Assembly: GCF_002079055.1 (NCBI RefSeq)
Contig: NC_047494.1
Span: forward strand, 372,001 to 436,000
Length of the DNA: 64,000 nt
Origin: Saccharomyces paradoxus
Taxonomy: Eukaryota > Ascomycota > Saccharomycetes > Saccharomycetales > Saccharomycetaceae
Reading direction: 5' to 3'
Position 1 is the first letter of the stretch; the number at the start of each line of letters is the position of its first letter. The position numbers were made by a program, and so were the translations under genes. This document shows positions 1 through 7,993 of this stretch, one piece after another. The notes below the pieces were generated by a model. The model made no database searches. It saw only the letters and a list, made by a program, of their open reading frames with translations, and had not been told where the DNA came from.

Positions 1-375
1 TCTTCTTCTTTGGCCACTATTATTACGTTGGCACCATCAAGCTCGAAGCTTGGGAACTCTCAACTTACTTCAACCTTATCTTCTTCCACTTCCGCAGTTG
101 AATCATCCCAAACAGGATCCACTGTAGCAAGGACTACCTCTACCTTGACACCCTCTTCTACCGTGGATACGACATCTAGAACAACGACCTCTATATCATT
201 TGAATCGTCTTCCGCACAATCGATATCCGTCTCCAGCTCGGATGGCACTTGTTACGTGTTCTATGATGACGATGAGTACTATAGTACTGTCTACTTAACT
301 AATCCATCTCAATCTGTTGATGCCGCCACCACCATAACGAGTACAAATACAGTTTATGCCACGATTACCCTTTAG
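1..375 (+). CDS. DSE2: DSE2 C-terminal fragment (daughter-specific secreted wall protein)
   Basis: Reading frame 1 is open from the window edge to a TAG at 373-375, giving 124 codons of a gene whose 5' part lies outside the window. The product is a Ser/Thr-rich, low-complexity tail, with a short Cys- and Tyr-containing block ([17 protein letters not shown]) about 45 residues before the end. I recognise this block as the end of Dse2, a secreted glucanase-like protein made in daughter cells under Ace2 control that helps dissolve the septum from the daughter side. The position immediately upstream of RPC10 also fits YHR143W. The Ser/Thr-rich stretch is expected to be O-mannosylated. The catalytic or signal-peptide part cannot be seen, so function rests on homology and synteny. 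Confidence 0.8.
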   Translation, partial: SSSLATIITLAPSSSKLGNSQLTSTLSSSTSAVESSQTGSTVARTTSTLTPSSTVDTTSRTTTSISFESSSAQSISVSSSDGTCYVFYDDDEYYSTVYLTNPSQSVDAATTITSTNTVYATITL

Positions 376-1090
376 TGCTTAAGCATATTAATGGTGCATT
401 GTTTTCTATTTTGTTTTCTCAGGCGTATTTTTCCACTATTTTTCTATTAAGAATAGTAAAAGACAGTATTATTTATTCATTTGTTCTCATGTCGTTATTA
501 TGACTAAGTTTTTTAATTTCTTCTTTTTGTTTTTTTCTCATGATCTTTTCATTTTGTAATTTTAGCTATTATATACAACGTATATGCTATAACTTAATTT
601 TATAGTTTACCTGTTACTAAGGATACCGACTATTCCCCACTTAGGTCATGATTTTCCGCAAGTAATCAGTACTTTTCGCACGCAAAACTTATCACTATAT
701 TTACGATAACGTTTGAAGAGTACATTATCAGTATCTATGGTCGTTCTTGATACAAATTATTACGTGCGAAAAACAAACTCTAAATAAGGTAAGACAGCGC
801 CATAGTTTCTGAGAACTTAATCATGTGTGTCAACATTGTTTCTCCGCTGCATTTCCGGGAAACTTTTGAACCTATAACTATAAACATTTCCTATACTACC
901 AGATAAGGCTATAAATCAGTCTCGCTATATAACAGTTAGATAATGCACCCGCCCGTGAAATATGATTTTTTTTTTTTCATCCCTCTAACATCTAGAAGAG
1001 ATTTTAGAATCTGAAAAATGAAGAAGAGCATTCCATATCATCGACTGTTTAACAAGAACGTTGCAAAGAATAAAAGTCTGCATATATACA
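376..1090. other. DSE2-RPC10 intergenic region
   Basis: This 715-bp A/T-rich gap holds the DSE2 3' end and the RPC10 promoter. It contains a T-rich run at about 966-978 and an ATG at 1018 that could open an upstream frame (listed separately). I saw no tRNA, snoRNA or conserved ORF in it and no perfect PAC element. Confidence 0.6.
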
Positions 1091-1158
1091 ATGTCTCGCG
1101 AAGGGTTTCAAATTCCAACAAATTTAGACGCTGCAGCTGCAGGTACCTCTCAAGCTAG
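1018..1158 (+). other. Possible upstream ORF overlapping the RPC10 start
   Basis: An ATG at 1018 opens a 46-codon frame ending with TAG at 1156-1158. It overlaps the first 68 bases of RPC10 in another frame. It matters only if transcripts begin upstream of 1018. The peptide is basic and shows no recognisable motif. Confidence 0.25.
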
Positions 1159-1303
1159 AACAGCAACTTTGAAGTATATTTGTGCTGAATGTTCTAGTAA
1201 ATTATCTTTGTCCAGAACTGATGCTGTCCGTTGTAAGGACTGTGGCCACAGGATCTTGTTGAAAGCTAGGACTAAGAGATTGGTTCAATTTGAAGCCAGA
1301 TGA
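1091..1303 (+). CDS. RPC10: RNA polymerase I, II and III shared subunit ABC10-alpha (Rpb12)
   Basis: This 70-residue protein is the small zinc-binding subunit common to all three nuclear RNA polymerases. In the complexes it sits on the Rpb3/Rpb11-type assembly platform. A CxxC...CxxC zinc ribbon is visible at Cys31, Cys34, Cys48 and Cys51, followed by a basic C-terminus (LLKARTKRLVQFEAR) that reaches into the polymerase core. The start is the ATG at 1091 (MSREGFQ). An in-frame TTG extension to 1061 is rejected because the family begins at this Met and the length is then exactly the expected 70 residues. The sequence appears identical to the S. cerevisiae protein as I remember it. Confidence 0.97.
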   Translation: MSREGFQIPTNLDAAAAGTSQARTATLKYICAECSSKLSLSRTDAVRCKDCGHRILLKARTKRLVQFEAR

Positions 1304-1638
1304 AATGGGAGAACTGAAACCATACACGAGTTAACGGGCAGAATAATACGAAATGAAGAACCTAAGTTTTCCAAGGTTTTGAAACATACAAACGGGTGCT
1401 TGATTTAAAATTTATGCGGCACTTTTCTTTCAACAAACCCTTCATGGTTTTTGGGGGAAAAACGTATAACACACTGGAATTATATTGAAAAAAAAAGTAT
1501 GTACAAATGTATAATAATAATAAGAGTATATAAGAAAAGTATTCCACTATTCATAGTGTTTTTAGCTTCTACAGTGTACCACATTTTGCTGCAATGCAGT
1601 AGATGTTAGAGTAGTTCGAACAGAAAAGCAGTCACCAA
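1304..1638. other. RPC10-DCD1 convergent 3' intergenic region
   Basis: This 335-bp A/T-rich region lies between two converging genes and should hold both 3' ends. There is an A-run near 1488-1496 and a TA-rich stretch at about 1508-1535. I see no gene in it. Confidence 0.5.
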
Positions 1639-2577
1639 TTAAACCATTACTATTCTTGGCTCTTCCATAAAGCTGAATTGCCGTACAGTGATCCCCGCAT
1701 TCTTCAAGACTTTGAAACTTTCCTCATCCATCCTATAAGTTTGGCTGTAAACCACTTCGCTGATGCCTGTTTGGACAATCTTCACAGAACATGTTAAGCA
1801 AGGGCAAGTATCACAATATAAAGTCGCATTTTGACCTACACGATCCCTGCCAGCTTCTAGTAACGCATTCTCTTCTGCATGTAAACATAGGCAAGTGTGC
1901 AGGTTTCTAGAATCACCGTCATTGCAACGTGGGCAACCGCCATTGAAACAATTTGTTAAATGTCGGGGCGTCCCATTATAACCAGTGGCGATGACTCTGC
2001 ATTCCCTCACAATCACGCAACCAACTCTACGCTTCATGCAATTGGAACGAGATGCTGCTAGTGTGGCTAGCTTCATAAAGTAGCTATCCCAACTAGGCCT
2101 CATTAATGGAGCCATTTCCTTCTTTTTGTTATCGAGAATCTTTAATTGAGTGGTGATGTTACTAATCAAGCTCTTTCTCCTCTTGACATGGTCCTCATTA
2201 ACTATTTTGAATTTCAGATGCGATTTCTCCCTTAATTTGATGCCTTCCGGTTGAAAGTCGTGTTGATCAATGGCTTGAACTATTTGTCCTAATGGCAAGC
2301 TTTCCGCATTATTCACTTTCCTGTATAATGCTACTCTTGTAGTGATCGAAGCGTCGATAGAAAGATGGACGAAGAACGGCCTCTTTTCCAATTTCTCCAA
2401 TAACGATAATTTTTCTAGAAATATAACTGAATTCTCTGTGTAATTTTTGGTAGCATAATCTAAGATCTCATCTGGATTATCCAGATGATCAAGTAATTCA
2501 AAATGGAAATGATCGACCAATAGGTTAATTACGTCTTCGCATCCACAAAACTTCGTACCACTTATACCAACTAACAT
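1639..2577 (-). CDS. DCD1: Deoxycytidylate (dCMP) deaminase
   Basis: The 312-residue enzyme converts dCMP to dUMP, the substrate of thymidylate synthase, and is normally feedback-regulated by dCTP and dTTP. The C-terminal half is a cytidine/deoxycytidylate deaminase domain (about residues 160-300). It shows the zinc and catalytic motif HAE at His233-Glu235 and the second zinc motif PCLTC with Cys260 and Cys263. A further Cys/His-rich segment (NCFNGGCPRCNDG, about 209-221) is typical of the dCMP deaminase branch. The N-terminal 150 residues resemble the fungal-specific extension and begin with a glycine-rich GISGTKFCGCE that looks like a degenerate nucleotide-kinase fold. It is convergent with RPC10 and its promoter lies between 2578 and the tRNA. 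Confidence 0.96.
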   Translation of the reverse strand: MLVGISGTKFCGCEDVINLLVDHFHFELLDHLDNPDEILDYATKNYTENSVIFLEKLSLLEKLEKRPFFVHLSIDASITTRVALYRKVNNAESLPLGQIVQAIDQHDFQPEGIKLREKSHLKFKIVNEDHVKRRKSLISNITTQLKILDNKKKEMAPLMRPSWDSYFMKLATLAASRSNCMKRRVGCVIVRECRVIATGYNGTPRHLTNCFNGGCPRCNDGDSRNLHTCLCLHAEENALLEAGRDRVGQNATLYCDTCPCLTCSVKIVQTGISEVVYSQTYRMDEESFKVLKNAGITVRQFSFMEEPRIVMV

Positions 2578-2719
2578 ATTCGTTTTATATCAGTACGTAT
2601 AACGTTCTGGTCTTCACGTATCAAAAAAAAAAATGTTGCAGATATGCCAATGTAGACGTCTCAGTTCTCGAGATTGCCTACAGCATCTCATATAACTGCG
2701 TACCGCGTTCATTCGAAGG

Positions 2720-2725
2720 AAAAAA
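2720..2725 (-). terminator. Pol III terminator of the tRNA-Pro gene
   Basis: An A6 run on the + strand reads as T6 on the minus strand, three bases after the tRNA 3' end. It is a canonical RNA polymerase III stop. Confidence 0.75.
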
Positions 2726-2728
2726 GAT

Positions 2729-2833
2729 GGGGCGAGCTGGGAATTGAACCCAGGGCCTCTCGCATGCTTTGTCCCCCTGTTTTACCAGGGGGTAAGACCC
2801 AAAGCGAGAATCATACCACTAGACCACACGCCC
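2729..2833 (-). tRNA. tP(UGG): tRNA-Pro(UGG) with a 33-nt intron
   Basis: The minus strand folds as a complete tRNA. It has 5' acceptor GGGCGTG, D arm with an A box, anticodon loop TTTGGG with anticodon TGG, and a T arm with B box GGTTCAATTCC (2740-2750). Each exon is 36 nt (5' exon 2798-2833, 3' exon 2729-2764). The 33-nt intron at 2765-2797 starts at the canonical position, one base after the anticodon, and contains a strong CCCCCTG/CAGGGGG hairpin. Mature length is 72 nt before CCA addition. The acceptor stem has a U6-U67 mismatch, which I recall also in the S. cerevisiae gene. A T6 terminator follows. It decodes CCA/CCG and other CCN codons. Confidence 0.95.
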
Positions 2834-2842
2834 ACAATAACC

Positions 2843-2900
2843 TGTTGGAAGGTATACATTCTAAGATTATATACCTCAGTAGCATATTATATCATCCAAA
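2843..2900 (+). mobile_element. Possible short delta LTR scrap
   Basis: A stretch starting with TGTTGGAA, 10 bp upstream of the tRNA 5' end, loosely resembles the first 50-60 bases of a Ty1/Ty2 delta LTR. It is too short and diverged for a firm call. Confidence 0.3.
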
Positions 2901-2932
2901 TGTTCCATCGAGACGTCTATGAAACACACATG

Positions 2933-3251
2933 TGTTGGAATGAAATTCTAATATCGTCTATTTAGTAGTATATTATCATAGGCGGTGTAAGAGGATGACA
3001 TAAAGATTGACAAACAGTCGTCCAATCTAATGGAAGCTGAAATGCAAGGATTGATAATGTAATAGGAAAATGAATGACAACGTATAAAAGGAAAGAAGAT
3101 AAGTTAATATTTATTATGTGAGAACTATCGATTCCCTTTTGGGGATTCCTATATCCTCGAGGAGAACTTCTAGTATATTCTGTATACCTAATTATAAGCC
3201 TTTGGTAACAATGGAATTCCAACAATTATCTAATCATTCACCTAATTCTCA
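2933..3251 (+). mobile_element. Solo delta LTR (Ty1/Ty2 family)
   Basis: This is a fossil LTR of about 319 bp that starts TGTTGGAAT and ends at about TTCTCA. Internal blocks characteristic of delta elements are visible, including GGAAGCTGAAATGCAAGGATT, a polyadenylation-region block and GAGAACTTCTAGTATATTCT. No internal Ty genes remain, so it is a solo LTR left by recombination. No matching 5-bp target duplication is visible. It lies about 100 bp upstream of the tRNA-Pro gene, within the window Ty1 prefers for insertion. Confidence 0.88.
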
Positions 3252-3317
3252 TCTTTAAAACAGACGGAGTCCAAACAATCATCTTAAATTCTCCCATTTC
3301 TAAGCTTAATACAGTGC

Positions 3318-3500
3318 TATTTAATAATCATCTGCATTGAAAATTTTTGCGTTCAAGCTTCCAGCGAATTCATCCAGATTTTTGACCTTATTTTGCTGAT
3401 CCCATTACTCATGTCATCTTCTTGGCATCGCAGATGATAATATTCTAGCAATACGAATGACACTATTAGTTCATCTACTAGTAATTGTTCTATAGTTGAC
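3318..3500 (-). mobile_element. Degraded delta-like LTR fragment, reverse orientation
   Basis: Blocks resembling the minus-strand delta sequence occur in order (around GCGTT..AAGCTTCCA, GTCATCTTCT, ATGATAATAT.CTAG). They lie in the opposite orientation to the neighbouring delta. The fragment is old, incomplete and has uncertain ends. Confidence 0.45.
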
Positions 3501-3892
3501 CCTTGCCTCAGCCTTATTATCAGGACATCAAAGGTAGAGTTACTGATTTCCTTTTATGGGTTTCAGAGTGCACCTACAGTTAGGTGTCGAATTGGAACGT
3601 TCCTACCAAAGTTACACTATTTCAAGTCATACATAAGCCTATATAATTGTAATGCTGAGTAATGCGTTCTGCAGGGTTTCCTGCGCGTAAAACGGCCGCT
3701 GTGACGCCATTTATCGTGGCGTGTTACCCGTTGAGAAAAGTGGCGTTGCCATAATTGTTGAAACCCGATCTCATCGCCAAGTAAACAATACGAGCAAGGA
3801 TAAGAACAAAGTTTAATTAATTGTTAATACATTTTCATATTTACAGATAGAAAGGTACAAAGATCACAAAGAAAATTAGTCCATCAATAAAA
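3501..3892. other. CRP1 upstream region
   Basis: This stretch probably contains further diverged LTR-like sequence at 3535-3600. It is followed by a GC-richer CRP1 promoter (3665-3760) that carries a Reb1 site. The 5' leader from about 3800 is A-rich. Confidence 0.45.
3724..3730 (+). promoter_or_regulatory. Reb1 site upstream of CRP1
   Basis: TTACCCG is an exact match to the Reb1 core, about 165 bp upstream of the CRP1 ATG. Reb1 is a general regulatory factor that keeps promoters free of nucleosomes. Confidence 0.55.
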
Positions 3893-5302
3893 ATGAGTAG
3901 TGAAGTCACGTTTGACTATACTTTTAGCTGGCCTGCTGGCCCCAAAGATGTTATCTTAACAGGAACGTTTGATGATTGGAGGGGCACTTTACCCCTCGTG
4001 AAGACCGCAAAGGGCAATTTCGAAATTACCATGCCCGTAAAGCTAACCAACAAGAATGACAAGTTTCAATTCAAGTTTATTGTGGATGGCGTTTGGTGCG
4101 TTAGTGATTCGTATAAGAAGGAGCATGTTAGTGAGGGAATCGAAAACAATTTCCTTCAAATTACCGATTTAGTTGAAACACAGGAAGTCGGCAGTGTCAG
4201 TAGAATCCCAGAAGCAGGGGGTCTACTATGTGGTAAACCACTTCGTGCTGCAGGTCCTCCTTCTACAAGTAATAGAAAGAAAAACAAACGCAATAATAAA
4301 AAAAGAAGATCTAAGTTGAAGAAAAAGAGCACCAAGAACAATAAGAAGTCAAATGAAAATTTGGACGATAACGAAGAAGAAAAGGAGGATGAGGACGATG
4401 TGACCGGAACTACTACTGAGAATGTCACTGGAACTTCAAGGGAAGAAACTCCATTATCGGAACCTACGGATGTTTCCAAAGAGGCTTCAGGAAATTTCCA
4501 TATCTTGCCAATTGATCAAAGTGCAGAAACAACTCAGTCAAATGGTATCATTGGTGGACCAGGTCCTGTTCTTGTCCCAAACCCTGGTGAAATTAAAGAA
4601 TTTACCGAAATTAGAGACGTCGATGCTAAGGAGTTGAATGAAAGACTAAACAAAATAGAACAGGTTCCAGAACCTGTCGTTGATCCTACTGTTGGATCCT
4701 CAGTTGGGGAGAAGATTTCTGCGCTTCCACAAGCTGAAGACCCAATTGTTGAGACCGAGGAAACGTCTCATAATGTGCAGGAACTTACCCCACAAGTGGA
4801 AGCGGTTACTCCGGTAATTAATGAGCCTGAACCATTACCTACTCCAGAAGCACAAATATCTATCGCTGAATCATCGAAAGCTGAGCCAATAGAGGGAGCT
4901 TTTCAATCTGAATTGGCGGAGAAGCATGATTCCACTGAGAATGTGTTAGACACATCCAAAAATGTGGAGAAGAAGCCTAAACAAGAAGAAGTTTTTACAT
5001 TGGATCCTGTCGTTAATAAAGCCCCCAAGCCTTCCTTGGCTGATGGACACGCTGCAGAAGGTAAGGAATCACCAGCAGTGTTCGAAGAAAATGAAAAGAA
5101 GAAGAAACAGGAAGAAAAGGGATCTAAACAGGTCAGGAGGTCCGAAATCAGCAGGGAGAAAAAGCCTTCCACCAAAGAAGTTAGGAAACAATCTATAAAA
5201 GCTCCAAAAAAGCAAACAGCCTCTCCTTTGTCTTCTACAACAGAAGAGCCGAAGAAGAAGAAGACCGGTTTTTTCGGTAAATTAAAGAAGCTATTTAAGT
5301 GA
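3893..5302 (+). CDS. CRP1: Cruciform DNA-binding protein with an AMPK-type glycogen-binding domain
   Basis: This 469-residue protein has an N-terminal AMPK1-CBM (CBM48) domain of about residues 1-95, with the typical blocks [19 protein letters not shown] and [11 protein letters not shown]. After it come lysine-rich segments (about 125-155), a long acidic, Pro/Glu-rich disordered region and a basic, amphipathic C-terminus ([12 protein letters not shown]). It matches S. cerevisiae Crp1 (YHR146W, about 465 residues), which was isolated by binding to cruciform DNA and is a paralogue of Mdg1. The actual cellular role is not settled. The CBM fold suggests carbohydrate or membrane-linked functions, and the Lys-rich regions may explain DNA binding in vitro. 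Confidence 0.93.
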   Translation: MSSEVTFDYTFSWPAGPKDVILTGTFDDWRGTLPLVKTAKGNFEITMPVKLTNKNDKFQFKFIVDGVWCVSDSYKKEHVSEGIENNFLQITDLVETQEVGSVSRIPEAGGLLCGKPLRAAGPPSTSNRKKNKRNNKKRRSKLKKKSTKNNKKSNENLDDNEEEKEDEDDVTGTTTENVTGTSREETPLSEPTDVSKEASGNFHILPIDQSAETTQSNGIIGGPGPVLVPNPGEIKEFTEIRDVDAKELNERLNKIEQVPEPVVDPTVGSSVGEKISALPQAEDPIVETEETSHNVQELTPQVEAVTPVINEPEPLPTPEAQISIAESSKAEPIEGAFQSELAEKHDSTENVLDTSKNVEKKPKQEEVFTLDPVVNKAPKPSLADGHAAEGKESPAVFEENEKKKKQEEKGSKQVRRSEISREKKPSTKEVRKQSIKAPKKQTASPLSSTTEEPKKKKTGFFGKLKKLFK

Positions 5303-5417
5303 ATTATTCAAATGATTAGTCTTGTGTTGCAGAATCTTAGAAACGAAAAAAAAAATAAAAAATAAAAAAAAAAGAGAAAATATAATTTTAATAATGGCAA
5401 TTATGCTAACAATGTTA

Positions 5418-5530
5418 CTAATAATAATAATAACAAATTATAATAATAGCAATAAAAATAATAATAGTAATAATAATAGTAATATTAATAATAATAATAG
5501 TAATATTAATAATAATAATAATAATAATAA
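5418..5530. repeat. Imperfect (AAT)n microsatellite
   Basis: About 110 bp of AAT/AAC/AGT triplets, interrupted by single changes, lies 3' of CRP1. Read in the + frame it gives an Asn run, which is not a gene. Confidence 0.85.
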
Positions 5531-5872
5531 CAATGATCTTTGATTTGCGTTTTTTGGTTATAATACTTTCCTTCTGCTTTGCTTCCTCCCTTTGTACTTG
5601 CCTATTTAAATGTATTAGAATTTTAGTGCAGATATGGTTTTCTTATATGCCACATATTTATGTAAAGGCCCATATCGTCATTATTTTTGATCTTATTTTG
5701 CGGACTTCTTTCATTTTTGGTGAAAAATCACTCTCTTGAAGTGAGTTTATCTACAACAAAACATGAAAAGTATTCAAGGTAAAAAGATTGCTTCCAGCAT
5801 TGAATTCAAGAATATCCATCATAAATGAAACTTTATACAATATTTTTGGTTTATAAACAGTGTCTTCTTTTC

Positions 5873-6007
5873 AAAAACTGTTTATAATGTTAATATAGGT
5901 TCGAACCGCCATAATTTTAATGATCATGTTCCACATTCCATGAAACTGATGAGTAGTAAAGGTGGCCGCCCAGGACTTCCATTGAACGTTAAGTCGCTTC
6001 TAAGCCA
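5873..6007 (-). ncRNA. Possible TFIIIC/Pol III unit (A box, B box, T5)
   Basis: On the minus strand, 5996-6007 reads TGGCTTAGAAGC, about 10 of 12 matches to an A box. The 5900-5909 segment reads GGTTCGAACC, a perfect B-box core, and a T5 run at 5873-5877 follows 23 bases later. A-to-B spacing is about 98 bp, slightly longer than in an intron-containing tRNA. No tRNA cloverleaf is evident. It could be an extra TFIIIC site, a tRNA relic or chance. Confidence 0.3.
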
Positions 6008-6157
6008 GAACGTCTCGCTCCATTGATAACCAGTATAAAATTTGTTCGAGTTGTTTTTATAGGATATTTACAAGGCGCTCCCTACAAAGTATAAGAAAAG
6101 ATACATGTCATACAAAATATTAGGAAAATGAATTCGAAAATACCTGAAATCCTGAGG

Positions 6158-6811
<654 letters not shown>

Positions 6812-6947
6812 TCAATTCCTATAGCAATATTTACAATGACTTTATTTCGTGATCTTCCATTACTTAATGCTACTTGATATCCCTCCTCTATAACAGTATC
6901 GTCTCCTCGTTATTTCCGCTTGTTTCTTCATTACCCTCTGTTTTCAG

Positions 6948-6980
6948 TGAAAAAAAATTTCTCTGATATAAGCTCATCGC
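6948..6980 (+). promoter_or_regulatory. RRPE-like and PAC elements of IMP3
   Basis: An A/T element (TGAAAAAAAATTT, 6948-6960) is followed by AGCTCATCGC at 6971-6980, the PAC motif in reverse orientation. The pair lies 90-125 bp upstream of the IMP3 ATG. PAC is bound by Dot6/Tod6 and RRPE by Stb3 in ribosome-biogenesis promoters. Confidence 0.75.
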
Positions 6981-7071
6981 ACAAAAAACCCCATGGGATA
7001 TCCAATATCAAGTAATACAGAACGCTCTGAATAGCTAAAGGTTAAAGTATTAGATACAATAGCGAGCAATA

Positions 7072-7623
7072 ATGGTTAGAAAACTAAAGCATCATGAACA
7101 AAAATTGTTAAAAAAAGTAGACTTCCTTGAATGGAAGCAGGACCAAGGTCACCGGGACACTCAGGTCATGAGAACATATCGTATTCAAAATCGTGAAGAT
7201 TATCATAAATACAATAGGATATGCGGTGATATTCGTCGTCTTGCCAATAAATTATCATTATTGCCTCCCACCGATCCATTTCGTCGGAAACACGAGCAAT
7301 TACTATTGGACAAGCTATATGCTATGGGTGTCCTGACAACAAAATCCAAAATATCTGATCTGGAAAATAAAGTTACTGTCAGTGCCATCTGTAGAAGGCG
7401 ATTACCTGTAATAATGCATAGATTAAAAATGGCGGAAAGTATACAAGATGCGGTCAAGTTCATTGAACAGGGTCATGTCCGTGTGGGTCCAAATTTGATC
7501 AACGATCCGGCCTACCTCGTAACGAGAAATATGGAGGACTACGTTACTTGGGTTGACAATTCTAAGATCAAGAAAACCTTGTTGAGATACAGAAACCAAA
7601 TTGACGATTTTGATTTTTCGTAA
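7072..7623 (+). CDS. IMP3: U3 snoRNP protein Imp3
   Basis: This 183-residue protein is a component of the small-subunit processome and a relative of ribosomal protein S4. It stabilises base pairing between U3 snoRNA and pre-18S rRNA in the nucleolus and is needed for early cleavages. The N-terminal half carries the S4-like region. An S4 RNA-binding domain lies at about residues 109-175, with [20 protein letters not shown] and [17 protein letters not shown]. It is almost identical to the S. cerevisiae protein as I recall it, with about two changes. RRPE and PAC elements precede it. Confidence 0.97.
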   Translation: MVRKLKHHEQKLLKKVDFLEWKQDQGHRDTQVMRTYRIQNREDYHKYNRICGDIRRLANKLSLLPPTDPFRRKHEQLLLDKLYAMGVLTTKSKISDLENKVTVSAICRRRLPVIMHRLKMAESIQDAVKFIEQGHVRVGPNLINDPAYLVTRNMEDYVTWVDNSKIKKTLLRYRNQIDDFDFS

Positions 7624-7993
7624 TTTGAGCTGCAAACTTACGTTATCCACTCTAAACTCGATTTATTATCTCCATATATTGTGAAATTACTTGAATAAGC
7701 AACTAACCAGCAAATACGAACGGTATGAGGTACATAAATTTATTAAAAAGCTAGAGACATGAACAATTTATATATATATATAAAGAAATTTCTGCCCCAT
7801 ATGAAAAAATAAAACAAACAGAAAAAAGATAACCCCAATCAGAGTCACCTGTTGAATATGCCTCAAACTTAAAAATACATTTCGAAAAAATCCTATTTAA
7901 CATATACTGATTTGTACAAATACGCAATTTGTAAAATTCCTTCAGCAAAACATCAATTTAACTATACGGTGACTGTCCATTCATTACCTTACT
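7624..7993. other. IMP3-SKG6 convergent intergenic region
   Basis: This 370-bp A/T-rich 3' region contains a short TA repeat near 7768-7784. I recognise no gene. A 65-codon minus-strand frame here has no family features. Confidence 0.5.

Larger units (their letters stand above)
5303..6157. other. CRP1-MRPL6 convergent intergenic region
   Basis: This 855-bp region is unusually long for a space between converging genes. It contains an A-rich tract, an AAT-type microsatellite (5418-5530) and a possible Pol III unit on the minus strand (5873-6007). Short ORFs made of Asn runs or hydrophobic residues here are products of the repeat and have no family features. Confidence 0.5.

Noticed and set aside
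2962-3225. 87-codon minus-strand frame
   Set aside because: It lies inside the solo delta LTR and is not a gene.
5322-5543. Poly-Asn frame 3' of CRP1
   Set aside because: It is a translation of the AAT microsatellite.
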